Part shown: positions 1 to 6,986 of the stretch, piece by piece
Layout of the letters: every line of letters begins with the position of its first letter
How positions within the stretch are numbered: position 1 is the stretch's first letter
Assembly: GCA_028696435.1 (NCBI GenBank)
Contig: JAQVHC010000052.1
Location: 1-8,531, forward strand
DNA from: Actinomycetota bacterium
Lineage (GTDB): Bacteria > Actinomycetota > Humimicrobiia > Humimicrobiales > Humimicrobiaceae
Length of the DNA: 8,531 nucleotides
Direction of reading: 5' to 3'
The notes under the pieces: generated by a model
What the model saw: the letters and a program-made list of their open reading frames with translations, nothing else
Databases searched by the model: none
Told to the model about the DNA's origin: nothing
Translations under genes and position numbers: made by a program

Positions 1-1
1 T

Positions 2-1114
2 TATAAGAATAAGCTAAATGAGATTGTGCAGGGCCAGGAAGAAGAAATATATCTTTCCTGTGATGTAACCAGTGATAGAAGGTTTGAACAATTAATATAT
101 GCTTCTGATAGCATAGAACGTCAGAGCGAGCTATATAAGTTTATGAAGGAAAATCCTTCCTTTAAGGCGTATACTGCTGATGATTCTTATTCTATGTGGT
201 TACCAGATACTGATATTGATAGTTCTTTTGCAGTAGATTCACGTTATGATCAGGATGCATTTTTCTTACTTAGAATAGATAATGAATTTCAGAATGTTTT
301 TAAGCTAAAATGCATAAAAGGGAGGTTATTTTCTGATAAAGACTTTGAAGATACAGAAGATGAGATTCCGCTTCTTCTCGGACATGATTTTCAAAAGTAT
401 TATAATGTGGGTGATGTAATAACTGACTATAGGAATCAGCATTATAAGGTAATTGGATTTCTTGAAAAATCATCTTTTTATGTTAACCCGCTTAGAGGCG
501 ATCAAATCTACTGGCTTGATAAAGCATTTGTTGAACCTCTTCAGCCGCATAGATTTGATAAGGAGGATAAGGGGGATTATTATTCTGCTATAGCCAATAC
601 TTTTATTATTACCGGTGGACCTGAAAATCTGCAGGCAATTCAGGAAAAATCAAATGAACTCAGGTTGCACACCTTTAGTTTTGAGAGCTTTACTGAAAGA
701 CTTGAGTCAGAGTTAGAAGTCTATCGATATACTATTTTGGTAATAGGAATTATTACGGCTGTCGTACTATTTTTTGCTATCGCTGGTTTTATCTTAAACC
801 TTATCCAGTTTATAAAAAACCATAAAGAGGAGTTTGAAAAGCACCTTCTCGGCGGAGGAGGGATGAGTCCCATTGTGATGCGCATTGTAATTCAGGTTTT
901 ATTTATAATTTTATTAGCAGATATTATTGTTGCAGTTATGTATATGCTATTAAGCAGGTCTGAGGCTCCACCTATTTTTTACAATGTGACTCCGGGTTAT
1001 GTTTTAGCTCTAACTATTCTGGCAAGTCTGGTTATCGGCTTGATTATTATTGTGTATCCTATAGTTATGCTTTACAGGATAAAGAAAAGCAGCGTCTTAA
1101 AAAGTAACAGCTAG
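2..1114 (+). CDS. ABC transporter permease, FtsX/MacB-like, 5' end missing
   Basis: This is the C-terminal 370 residues of a membrane permease whose start lies left of the window. The frame is open from base 2, and the in-frame GTG at 26 has no ribosome binding site, so it is not taken as the start. Residues about 1-240 look like a MacB-type extracytoplasmic domain, with a GRLFSDKDF segment and a PLLLGHDF...YYNVGD segment typical of that fold. Three hydrophobic helices follow, at about 244-271, 293-318 and 333-358. The loop after the first carries HLLGGGG, which resembles the cytoplasmic coupling loop of FtsX-like permeases. The tail is short and basic. One further N-terminal helix is expected upstream, giving the usual four. 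Such proteins work with a separate ATPase in export of peptides or lipoproteins, or in mechanotransmission across the membrane. The substrate cannot be told from sequence, and no partner ATPase is visible. Confidence 0.8.
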   Translation, partial: YKNKLNEIVQGQEEEIYLSCDVTSDRRFEQLIYASDSIERQSELYKFMKENPSFKAYTADDSYSMWLPDTDIDSSFAVDSRYDQDAFFLLRIDNEFQNVFKLKCIKGRLFSDKDFEDTEDEIPLLLGHDFQKYYNVGDVITDYRNQHYKVIGFLEKSSFYVNPLRGDQIYWLDKAFVEPLQPHRFDKEDKGDYYSAIANTFIITGGPENLQAIQEKSNELRLHTFSFESFTERLESELEVYRYTILVIGIITAVVLFFAIAGFILNLIQFIKNHKEEFEKHLLGGGGMSPIVMRIVIQVLFIILLADIIVAVMYMLLSRSEAPPIFYNVTPGYVLALTILASLVIGLIIIVYPIVMLYRIKKSSVLKSNS

Positions 1115-1203
1115 AATAATTTTTAAGTTTTTAAATATAAAGCAATTATACTAATAATCCAGTAATAATTAACCGGTCAATCTACCTGTAATTAATCTGA
1201 CAC

Positions 1204-1233
1204 TAATCTATCATAACGTAATCTATCATAATA
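1204..1233. repeat. Two-copy 15-bp tandem repeat
   Basis: The 13-mer TAATCTATCATAA occurs at 1204-1216 and again at 1219-1231, a period of 15 bp. It lies in the non-coding gap upstream of sppA. It looks like a replication-slippage duplication; a paired binding site is possible but nothing supports one. Confidence 0.8.
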
Positions 1234-1251
1234 TAATAAATGCAAAACCTA

Positions 1252-1281
1252 TTTCTGCTTAAAAGTTTTCTGCTTAAAAAT
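1252..1281. repeat. Two-copy 15-bp tandem repeat
   Basis: The 13-mer TTTCTGCTTAAAA occurs at 1252-1264 and 1267-1279; the full 15-bp units differ at one base. The period equals that of the unrelated repeat about 50 bp upstream. The core TGCTTAA appears a third time within the palindrome at 1314-1323. Confidence 0.8.
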
Positions 1282-1322
1282 CATTTGAAGCTATTCCATA
1301 ATTATTATATTATTGCTTAAGC

Positions 1323-1349
1323 ATAGCAGAGTCAGGATTAATAGCAGAG
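1323..1349. repeat. Short direct repeat, 9 bp, 18-bp period
   Basis: ATAGCAGAG is found at 1323-1331 and 1341-1349. A GGATT follows each copy at a slightly different distance, which suggests an older, partly decayed duplication. It is about 80-110 bp upstream of the sppA start, in the region where a promoter would be expected. Confidence 0.6.
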
Positions 1350-1355
1350 AAGGAT

Positions 1356-1375
1356 TTTATTAAAATTTATTAAAA
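1356..1375. repeat. Perfect 10-bp tandem repeat
   Basis: TTTATTAAAA is repeated head to tail at 1356-1365 and 1366-1375. It is A/T only, so chance is a more serious alternative here than for the other repeats in this gap. Confidence 0.55.
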
Positions 1376-1420
1376 TAATTTAAAAAAATGTTTTAATATT
1401 TTAAGCCTTTCATGGTGAGA

Positions 1421-1427
1421 AAGGAGG
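1421..1427 (+). promoter_or_regulatory. Ribosome binding site that sets the sppA start at TTG 1433
   Basis: AAGGAGG at 1421-1427 is a near-perfect Shine-Dalgarno sequence. It is followed after 5 nt by an in-frame TTG at 1433. The in-frame ATG at 1412 and GTG at 1415 lie upstream of or against this site and have no Shine-Dalgarno of their own, so the TTG is the favoured start. Confidence 0.8.
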
Positions 1428-1432
1428 CTATT

Positions 1433-2353
1433 TTGGCAAAGTGGAGCACAGGTAAAATAGTTGGTATTGTTTTTCTCTGTTTATTTGTTCTTTTTATATT
1501 CACTTTTGGTGGTTGTTTTGTAGGGTTAACGATGGGGGGGTCTGGCAGGACACTGACTTCTCATGTTGGTGTCGGTGGTTCAATTTATGAAATAAGGCTT
1601 GAGGGAGTGATCTCTGCTGATAATTATTCGAGTATCATAAGTGGCCAGACAGTTACACCTGAAGAAATAATAGGTGAGCTGGATGAAGCAGAAAAAAATC
1701 CAAATGTAAAAGCAATTCTAATCAGGGTAAACAGTCCCGGAGGGAGCGCAGCAGCTTCCCAGGAAATATTTGAGGAAGTTAAAAAAGCTAAAAAACCTGT
1801 TGTGGTTTCTGTAAGTGATGCGTGTGCTTCAGGAGCATATTATATATCAAGTGCAGCTGATAAGATAGTTGCGAATCGCTCCTCATCAGTGGGGAGCATA
1901 GGCGTAATAATGCAGGTTCCTAATTATGAAGACCTGTATGAAAAGCTGGGAGTGAAATATACGACTATAAAACAGGGCAAGTATAAAGATGTTGGCAGCC
2001 CGGACAGGCCACTTACCAGTGAAGAGGTAAGGTTATTAGAGGTCCAGCTTCAGGAAGTTTATCACCAGTTTATTTCAGATGTTGCAGAATCCAGAAATAT
2101 GGACATAAAAGAAGTTGAGAAACTTGCAACAGGCTGGGTTTTTCTGGGAACTGAAGCCCTTGAGTTAGGCCTGATTGACGAAATAGGAAATTATAAAGAT
2201 GCTATAAATATAGCTGCAGAACTTGGTGGAATAGAGGGAGAGCCGAATGTAATAAAAAAGAAAATTAGCTATTCTCTCATGGATTTGCTTTTGGGTTTTT
2301 CTGCTCGTTCCAAAGTGGTAGGGGCAGGAATCAGGGAGGTTTTAATAAAATAG
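1433..2353 (+). CDS. sppA: Signal peptide peptidase SppA, 36K type
   Basis: A 306-residue protein of the single-domain bacterial SppA family (peptidase family S49), which degrades leftover signal peptides in the membrane. Numbering from the TTG start, a short positive N-terminus precedes one hydrophobic helix at about 7-30, so the protease domain should face outside the cell. VNSPGGS at about 100-105 is the conserved oxyanion-region motif. Ser133 in DACASGAYYIS is the predicted nucleophile and Lys185 in GKYKDVGSP the general base. Their 52-residue separation equals that of Ser147/Lys199 in Bacillus subtilis SppA. GLIDEIG near residue 246 is also typical. Length fits the short Gram-positive-style form rather than the 67K enterobacterial one. 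An ATG at 1412 would add seven residues but lacks a ribosome binding site. The gene stands 172 bp before the ATPase operon and has no clear functional link to it. A G7 run lies at 1534-1540, just after the helix. Confidence 0.93.
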   Translation: MAKWSTGKIVGIVFLCLFVLFIFTFGGCFVGLTMGGSGRTLTSHVGVGGSIYEIRLEGVISADNYSSIISGQTVTPEEIIGELDEAEKNPNVKAILIRVNSPGGSAAASQEIFEEVKKAKKPVVVSVSDACASGAYYISSAADKIVANRSSSVGSIGVIMQVPNYEDLYEKLGVKYTTIKQGKYKDVGSPDRPLTSEEVRLLEVQLQEVYHQFISDVAESRNMDIKEVEKLATGWVFLGTEALELGLIDEIGNYKDAINIAAELGGIEGEPNVIKKKISYSLMDLLLGFSARSKVVGAGIREVLIK

Positions 2354-2457
2354 TAAATAATAATTTTAATAAAACATCAAAGGAAAGTTCTATGATATAT
2401 TAAAAAATTAAATATATTAAAGAAATAGTAAAATTAATAAAGAATAAAGGGAAACTT

Positions 2458-2486
2458 TTTACTTTTAATAAAATATAAATTATTAT
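2458..2486 (+). promoter_or_regulatory. Candidate sigma-A-type promoter for the ATPase operon
   Basis: TTTACT at 2458-2463 and TATTAT at 2481-2486 are separated by exactly 17 bp. They match the housekeeping consensus at 4 of 6 and 5 of 6 positions. Transcription would start near 2492-2495, leaving a leader of roughly 30 nt before the first ATPase gene. The surrounding sequence is so AT-rich that chance matches are common. No terminator is visible after sppA, so read-through from sppA is also possible. Confidence 0.4.
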
Positions 2487-2525
2487 TACGGGGGTAGTTC
2501 TGATTATCAATTTGTTTTAAGGAAA

Positions 2526-2837
2526 ATGATTGAAAATATTATTAATCAAATAAAAGAAACTGAAGAAAAAGCAAAGGAAATACTTGCTTCATCAAAAAAG
2601 GAATGTAAAGAAATCATAGAAGAGGCTCATAGGAAAGCTGATAAGATTATAAAAGATGCCAGTGAGGAAATTAAAATTATGTTAGTTGAGGCTGAAAAAA
2701 AAGCAAAGGATGAAGCAGCCAGAAAAGCAAAACATATGGAAGAAGATTATAAGAAAAAGCAGGAACAAATAGAAAATATTTTTAAATCTAAACGCGAAAA
2801 GGCTGTGGATAAAATAATACGGAGGATTTTAGATTAA
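2526..2837 (+). CDS. ntpF: V/A-type ATPase subunit H (peripheral stalk)
   Basis: A 103-residue, highly charged, almost wholly helical protein rich in Glu, Lys and Ala, with hydrophobic residues at heptad-like spacing over about residues 5-95. This matches subunit H (also called G, AhaH or NtpF) in length and in its place as first gene of the operon. It pairs with subunit E as a coiled coil forming the peripheral stalks, which hold the catalytic head still against the torque of the rotor. Coiled coils are weak for homology, so the call rests largely on context and length. The start is the first ATG in frame; its Shine-Dalgarno (TAAGGA, 2518-2523) is only 2 nt away, tighter than usual. The stop overlaps the next gene's ATG by one base (TAATG), implying coupled translation. 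Confidence 0.88.
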   Translation: MIENIINQIKETEEKAKEILASSKKECKEIIEEAHRKADKIIKDASEEIKIMLVEAEKKAKDEAARKAKHMEEDYKKKQEQIENIFKSKREKAVDKIIRRILD

Positions 2838-4840
2838 TGGGAGTTGCTAAGTTAAGTAAACTTTTTATTATTTCACATAAATCTGATACTAAATTTGTTT
2901 TAAAAAAATTACAGAAAGCTCCTATTCCTATCGAGATTATACCATATACAGAGACTGAAAAAATTGATCTAAAGGTGGATGATTTTGAAACCGACAGTGC
3001 TGAAAAGAATGTAAAGGTTAAAAAAGCTCTGGAAATACTTGAATCTGTTAAAGACAAAAAGCCGGGCAAAGCTGCTTCCCGCGCAGGGAAAATGCTGATT
3101 AAAAGAAGTGAATATGAAAAAATCCTGAGAAGTGAAAAATTTGAAGACATAGTAGATACTGTTCTTAAAATTGAAAATGAAATAAAAAACATTAAGGATA
3201 AGATTGCTGATCTTGAAGCACGCGCTGCACGACTTAAAATGTGGTCCCCGTATAAAGGCAGACTTGAAGATATAAAGGAAACGGCGACTTATACCATAAA
3301 ATTAGGAACAATTAAATATGAAGGCCAGGATTTTGAGGAAGTATTAAAAAATCTGGATGAAAATAAGATTTCCTGTGAAAAATTATCTGAAAATGGAAAT
3401 TTTGCTTATGTAATTCTTGCATATCATAATCAATTCAAAAAAGAAGCAGAGGAGTATCTGGACAGTCTCTCATTTGAGGAATCAGGATTAACAGGATATG
3501 AGGGCACTATCAATGAGAATTTAAATCGAATTAAGGAAGAAATTGAGTTTTACAGAGAAAAGAAAAAAGCGCTGGAATCTGAATTAAAGAAAATTTCATC
3601 TGTATATGAAAAGTCGCTAACAGTTTATTCTGACTATCTTGAAAACAATCAGGAAATTGAAAAAGCACTAGAATCAGGTTATTCTACGGACGCAGTTTCG
3701 TTTCATATTGGATGGGTAAAAAATCAGGATAAAAAAAAGGTTATTTCTATAATAGAAGAATTCAAATCTGCAAGGGTTATTGAAGTTCAACCGGCTGAAG
3801 ATGAGGATATTCCAATAATTCTTGAGAACAAGCCCCTGTTTGAACCTTTTGAGTTAGTAGTTGAACTTTATGGAGTCCCCCGATATTTTGAGGTTGACCC
3901 GACTCCTTTTATTCCACTATTTTTTTCACTATTTTTTGGATTATGTCTTACAGATGCCGGATATGGAATAGTACTCGCAGTAATTTCCCTGGTCCTTGCC
4001 TGCAGGATTAAAAATGCAAAAAAATTATTTATGATAATTTTCTGGGGGTCAATTTTTTCTATATTTGCAGGAGCAATTTTTAACGGGTGGTTTGGTGACC
4101 TGCCCTCATATCTGGGAATGGGAGATTTATCTAAAAAATTTGCAATTATGGGTGACCCTCTGGGTTCCAACGAAGGGACTATGAACTTTTTCAGGCTTGC
4201 TCTGGTTATGGGAGTTATCCATGTTTTTTATGGCCTTTTTATTAAACTATTTACAAGCATAAAAAATAAAGACTGGGAAAGTGTATTTCTGGATGACCTG
4301 TCCTGGATAATGATTCTTGCGCCGCTTATAATAATCCTTTTATCTTCGCAGATGGCAGTGGATATGAACTTAGTTACAAGCCCTATCTTCCCGCCCGGTA
4401 TATCCCGGTTTCTTATCTGGCCCCCGGTTATAGGTGCGCTGATGATTATTTTATTCAGGGCCCGCGAGGAAAAAAACTGGGGTTTCAGATTATTTTTAGG
4501 ATTTCTAAATCTAACAATAGTAAGCGGAATAACATCTTTCCTCGGTGATTTTCTTTCATATATCAGGCTGATGGCGCTGGGTCTTGTAACTGCTGGTATC
4601 GGTGTGGTTATTAACAAGATAGCATTTCAGTTTCTTTCAATTCCAGTTGTTGGAATTGTATTATTGATTATAATGCTTTTGTTCGGGCATTTATTTAATA
4701 TGGTAATTGGTATTTTAAGCAGTTTTGTTCACACATTAAGGCTTCATTATGTTGAATTCTTCCCTAAATTTTATGTGGGAGGAGGTAGACCTTTTAGGTC
4801 TTTAAAAGATGAACATAAATATGTAACGATAATCGAGTAG
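2837..4840 (+). CDS. ntpI: V/A-type ATPase subunit I (membrane stator, a-subunit homologue)
   Basis: A 667-residue protein of the V-type ATPase 116-kDa/subunit I family, of normal bacterial size. Residues 1 to about 350 form the soluble arm, rich in coiled coil (about 105-130 and 205-255), that binds the E/H peripheral stalks. The membrane half opens with DPTPF at 354-358, followed by a run of hydrophobic helices covering about 358-390, 398-419, 449-472, 486-505, 523-540, 551-597 and 602-642. Arg577 in SYIRLMALGL is the conserved arginine that faces the rotor and releases the ion from the K-ring glutamate. HTLRLHYVEFFPKFY near 629-643 is the family's C-terminal signature. I provides the two half-channels for ion passage. 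A GGAGG at 2821-2825 lies 11 nt before the ATG, rather far, and the start overlaps the stop of the preceding gene. Confidence 0.97.
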   Translation: MGVAKLSKLFIISHKSDTKFVLKKLQKAPIPIEIIPYTETEKIDLKVDDFETDSAEKNVKVKKALEILESVKDKKPGKAASRAGKMLIKRSEYEKILRSEKFEDIVDTVLKIENEIKNIKDKIADLEARAARLKMWSPYKGRLEDIKETATYTIKLGTIKYEGQDFEEVLKNLDENKISCEKLSENGNFAYVILAYHNQFKKEAEEYLDSLSFEESGLTGYEGTINENLNRIKEEIEFYREKKKALESELKKISSVYEKSLTVYSDYLENNQEIEKALESGYSTDAVSFHIGWVKNQDKKKVISIIEEFKSARVIEVQPAEDEDIPIILENKPLFEPFELVVELYGVPRYFEVDPTPFIPLFFSLFFGLCLTDAGYGIVLAVISLVLACRIKNAKKLFMIIFWGSIFSIFAGAIFNGWFGDLPSYLGMGDLSKKFAIMGDPLGSNEGTMNFFRLALVMGVIHVFYGLFIKLFTSIKNKDWESVFLDDLSWIMILAPLIIILLSSQMAVDMNLVTSPIFPPGISRFLIWPPVIGALMIILFRAREEKNWGFRLFLGFLNLTIVSGITSFLGDFLSYIRLMALGLVTAGIGVVINKIAFQFLSIPVVGIVLLIIMLLFGHLFNMVIGILSSFVHTLRLHYVEFFPKFYVGGGRPFRSLKDEHKYVTIIE

Positions 4841-4844
4841 TATT

Positions 4845-4850
4845 AGGAGG
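4845..4850 (+). promoter_or_regulatory. Consensus ribosome binding site of ntpK
   Basis: A full AGGAGG at 4845-4850 lies 4 nt before the ATG at 4855, counted from its last G. It is the most perfect Shine-Dalgarno match in the operon and serves the one subunit needed in about ten copies per enzyme. Confidence 0.8.
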
Positions 4851-4854
4851 AAAA

Positions 4855-5319
4855 ATGACAGATTTATCACTTGGTGTAGTAATAGGAATGCTTGGTGCAG
4901 GCCTGGCAACTATTTTATCTGGAATAGGCTCGGCTATAGGGATAGGGTATCCCGCCAGGGCAGCTGCAGGAGTTCTTGCAGAGGACCCGTCAAAATTTGG
5001 AAGTCTGTTCCTGCTTGTGGTACTCCCGGGAACCCAGGGATTCTATGGATTTGTTGCGACATTTTTACTAATTGGAAATATTGGTAAAGTGCAGACTGTT
5101 GGACAGGGTATACAGTTGTTACTGGCAGCGCTGCCTGTTGCACTTGCAGGATTAGTTTCAGGAATATATCAGGGAAAAGTATGTGCTGCCGGTGTTAATC
5201 TCGTAGCCAAGAGGCCTGGAGAAGCTATGAAGGGAGTTATCTATGCAGCAATGATAGAAACTTATGCTGTGCTTGGCCTTCTTGCAACTATCTTTCTAAA
5301 TAATCTGATTAAGTTTTAA
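4855..5319 (+). CDS. ntpK: V/A-type ATPase subunit K, Na+-type rotor ring (16-kDa proteolipid)
   Basis: A 154-residue, very hydrophobic protein with four membrane helices (about 7-30, 49-75, 82-108 and 126-150), the duplicated-hairpin form of the c subunit. About ten copies form the rotor ring that carries ions past subunit I. LPGTQGFYGF at 57-66 and MIETYA at 133-138 are the ion-site signatures. Leu57, Thr60, Gln61, Tyr64, Gln106 and Glu135 correspond to Leu61, Thr64, Gln65, Tyr68, Gln110 and Glu139 of Enterococcus hirae NtpK, every one offset by 4. The first hairpin carries Gln61 where the second has Glu135, so there is one carboxylate per four helices, as in other V-type rings. The complete ligand set predicts Na+ specificity. 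The gene follows ntpI by 14 bp with a consensus ribosome binding site. Confidence 0.97.
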   Translation: MTDLSLGVVIGMLGAGLATILSGIGSAIGIGYPARAAAGVLAEDPSKFGSLFLLVVLPGTQGFYGFVATFLLIGNIGKVQTVGQGIQLLLAALPVALAGLVSGIYQGKVCAAGVNLVAKRPGEAMKGVIYAAMIETYAVLGLLATIFLNNLIKF

Positions 5320-5332
5320 CAGGTGGTTTAAT

Positions 5333-5926
5333 ATGCAGGAAAATATGCAGGAGCTGGACAATGTTTCCAGGAAAATTCTTGATGATGCCGAAAAAGAGAA
5401 AGAACATGAGCTGGAAAGAGCCAGAAAAGAAGCCCGGGATATAATAGAGGAAGCAAAGCAAAAAGCTGCAGAAATACGTCGTGAAGGTAAGCTAAAAGCC
5501 TGGCAGAAGTATAAAGAAGTTTTAAATATCGAATTATCAAGAATAAAGTCTGAACTGGACCAGGGGATACTGGAGTATAAAATTAACCTTATCGATGATG
5601 TAATAAGTGAAGCAAAGAAAAAACTTCTTAATATGGACAGAGAAGATTATAAAAAATTTATTATAAAAAGCCTGAAAGATCTGAATATAGATAGTGGCTA
5701 TTACATAATTGGAAGCGAAGAAAACAATATTGACGGCGAAATGATTGAATCTATTGGTGATTTTAAAAAATCGGAAGAAAAGCCTGATTTTAAAAGAGGA
5801 ATCAGGATAATAAAAGGAAAAACTGAATATAATATATCCCCGGACGCTTTAATTGATTCAAACATTGATGATATAAGAATGGAAATAGCGTCATATTTAT
5901 TTAGCGGTGATGGTGATAAAGAGTGA
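5333..5926 (+). CDS. ntpE: V/A-type ATPase subunit E (peripheral stalk)
   Basis: A 197-residue protein with the two-part build of subunit E. Residues 1 to about 90 form a charged coiled coil rich in Glu, Lys, Arg and Ala; residues about 95-197 form a small globular domain that docks on the top of the catalytic head. The end, IRMEIASYLF at about 183-192, matches the family's usual finish of a charged helix closing in LF. E pairs with H to form the stator stalks. The stretch around residues 153-175 (RGIRII, then EYNISPDAL) occupies the place of the usual glycine-rich beta strand but is divergent. The ATG at 5333 has an AGGTGG 6 nt upstream; an in-frame ATG at 5345 is a weaker alternative. The gap to ntpK is 13 bp. 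Confidence 0.92.
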   Translation: MQENMQELDNVSRKILDDAEKEKEHELERARKEARDIIEEAKQKAAEIRREGKLKAWQKYKEVLNIELSRIKSELDQGILEYKINLIDDVISEAKKKLLNMDREDYKKFIIKSLKDLNIDSGYYIIGSEENNIDGEMIESIGDFKKSEEKPDFKRGIRIIKGKTEYNISPDALIDSNIDDIRMEIASYLFSGDGDKE

Positions 5927-5933
5927 AGTTAAG

Positions 5934-5953
5934 GACGCAATAAGACGCAATAA
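5934..5953. repeat. Perfect 10-bp tandem repeat in the ntpE-ntpC gap
   Basis: GACGCAATAA occurs at 5934-5943 and again at 5944-5953 with no mismatch. The second copy's last bases overlap the ntpC Shine-Dalgarno. The duplication makes up half of the 40-bp gap between ntpE and ntpC, one of the widest spacings inside the operon. Confidence 0.85.
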
Positions 5954-5957
5954 GGAG
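5952..5957 (+). promoter_or_regulatory. Ribosome binding site that sets the ntpC start at TTG 5967
   Basis: AAGGAG at 5952-5957 is followed after 9 nt by TTG at 5967, the first start codon in the ntpC frame. An ATG at 5960 lies closer but is in another frame and soon meets a stop, so it cannot start this protein. Confidence 0.7.
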
Positions 5958-5966
5958 TAATGATAG

Positions 5967-6986
5967 TTGAAATTATTAGATTACGACATAAAAGATGACA
6001 GTTTTTATCTCTTTACATGTGCCCAGTTAAAAGCAAAAGAAGCAGAATTTATAGATAAGAGTAAAATTGAAAGGTTACTTGGAGCCAGTGGGCTGGATGA
6101 ATTTATAAGGGTGCTAAGAGATACAGTATATTCAGATTATGCAGGTGAAGTAGAAAATTCAGCAAGCTTTGAATCAGTTATACTGGGAGAGTATAAAAAC
6201 ATTGCTGACTTTCTGGATAGAAGGCTGAAGCACAATCACAGACCTGCAGGAGAGCTTTTATTCTTTGAGGAAAATCTGCATAATATAAAAACAGTCATTA
6301 AGTCAATTATTATGGATGTAAATCTGGAGGAGCTTTACATACCCGTATATTATTCTTACGGAGAATTACGGGATGCTACTGTAAGTGGTGATTATAGAGA
6401 AATAAGCAGTCCGGTTTCCAATACGCTCAGGTTTGCCGGGGGAGAAATAGACAGGCAGGAAAATAGACGGATTTTAGAGTTTGAAATTGAAAAATTCTAC
6501 CTGCAGGAACTTTTTAATTCTATAAAAAAAATACAGAGCAGGTTAATTATGGATTATCTCAGGCATGTTGTTGATATACTGAATATAAAAAATATTTATA
6601 GGAATAAATATCTTGATGAAGACTTGGCCCCCGCTCTTTTTTTGCATAATAATGGATTTGTTCCTGTGGAACTAATAATGAAGTTTAGAAGCGAACAAAC
6701 AGCGGATTTATTTTTTAAAAAAATAAAACAATCAGATTATGCTGATATAGTGGCAAAGGGAGCCGATGTTCTGAATTCGCAGAATTCTTTTGTTTCCTTT
6801 GATAAGGAAGAGGTTCTTTTTTATATTGAGCTCTTTGAACCTTTAAAATACACAGTTTCCAATGTGGAAAAAGTTTTCCAGTTTTTCTTAAGAAAGAAAA
6901 TTGAGCTAAAAAAATTAAATATTATTTTTGAAGGTGTCCTTTATGGCATTAGCGCAGAGAAAATTAAAGACAGGGTGCTGGTATAA
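5967..6986 (+). CDS. ntpC: V/A-type ATPase subunit C (AC39/d-type rotor socket)
   Basis: A 339-residue, mainly helical, soluble protein of the V-ATPase C/AC39 family, close to the usual bacterial length of about 330-350. C is funnel-shaped: it sits on the K ring and receives the lower end of the D-F axle, so it passes rotation between head and membrane. Family-like features are a repeated pattern of charged helices, FEIEKFYLQELF near 170-181 and the C-terminal block FLRKKIELKKLNIIFEGV near 307-324, which resembles the family's ending in which a helix with conserved acidic and Asn/Leu positions precedes a short tail. Sequence identity in this family is generally low, so operon position supports the call. 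Translation starts at TTG, which probably lowers output; the complex needs one C. The stop directly abuts the next ATG. Confidence 0.92.
   Translation: MKLLDYDIKDDSFYLFTCAQLKAKEAEFIDKSKIERLLGASGLDEFIRVLRDTVYSDYAGEVENSASFESVILGEYKNIADFLDRRLKHNHRPAGELLFFEENLHNIKTVIKSIIMDVNLEELYIPVYYSYGELRDATVSGDYREISSPVSNTLRFAGGEIDRQENRRILEFEIEKFYLQELFNSIKKIQSRLIMDYLRHVVDILNIKNIYRNKYLDEDLAPALFLHNNGFVPVELIMKFRSEQTADLFFKKIKQSDYADIVAKGADVLNSQNSFVSFDKEEVLFYIELFEPLKYTVSNVEKVFQFFLRKKIELKKLNIIFEGVLYGISAEKIKDRVLV

Larger units (their letters stand above)
1115..1411. other. AT-rich non-coding gap before sppA
   Basis: This stretch has no credible gene on either strand. It is dominated by A/T runs and contains several two-copy micro-repeats, listed separately, plus a perfect 10-bp palindrome TGCTTAAGCA at 1314-1323. 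I see no GC-rich hairpin followed by a T run, so no intrinsic terminator can be named for the upstream permease gene. The sppA promoter probably lies here. A TTGCTT at 1313-1318 could serve as a -35 box, but no good -10 sits at the right distance, so I do not call it. Confidence 0.6.

Noticed and set aside
26..28. GTG as the start of the permease gene
   Set aside because: No ribosome binding site precedes it, the frame stays open to the window edge, and starting here would leave the protein without the expected first membrane helix.
2381..2470. Possible terminator hairpins after sppA
   Set aside because: Only A/T-rich or 4-bp stems form (for example AAAG/CTTT near 2447-2459), too weak to call an intrinsic terminator.
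2788..3192. Minus-strand open frame of 134 codons
   Set aside because: It lies wholly opposite ntpF and ntpI, has low-complexity content rich in Ser, Phe and Leu as expected from reversing Lys/Glu-rich codons, and shows no family motif.
3868..4170. Minus-strand open frame of 100 codons
   Set aside because: Opposite the conserved DPTPF region of ntpI; no motif or ribosome binding site.
4228..4617. Minus-strand open frame of 129 codons
   Set aside because: It is opposite the conserved membrane part of ntpI, including the essential Arg577 region. The + strand protein explains the sequence fully.
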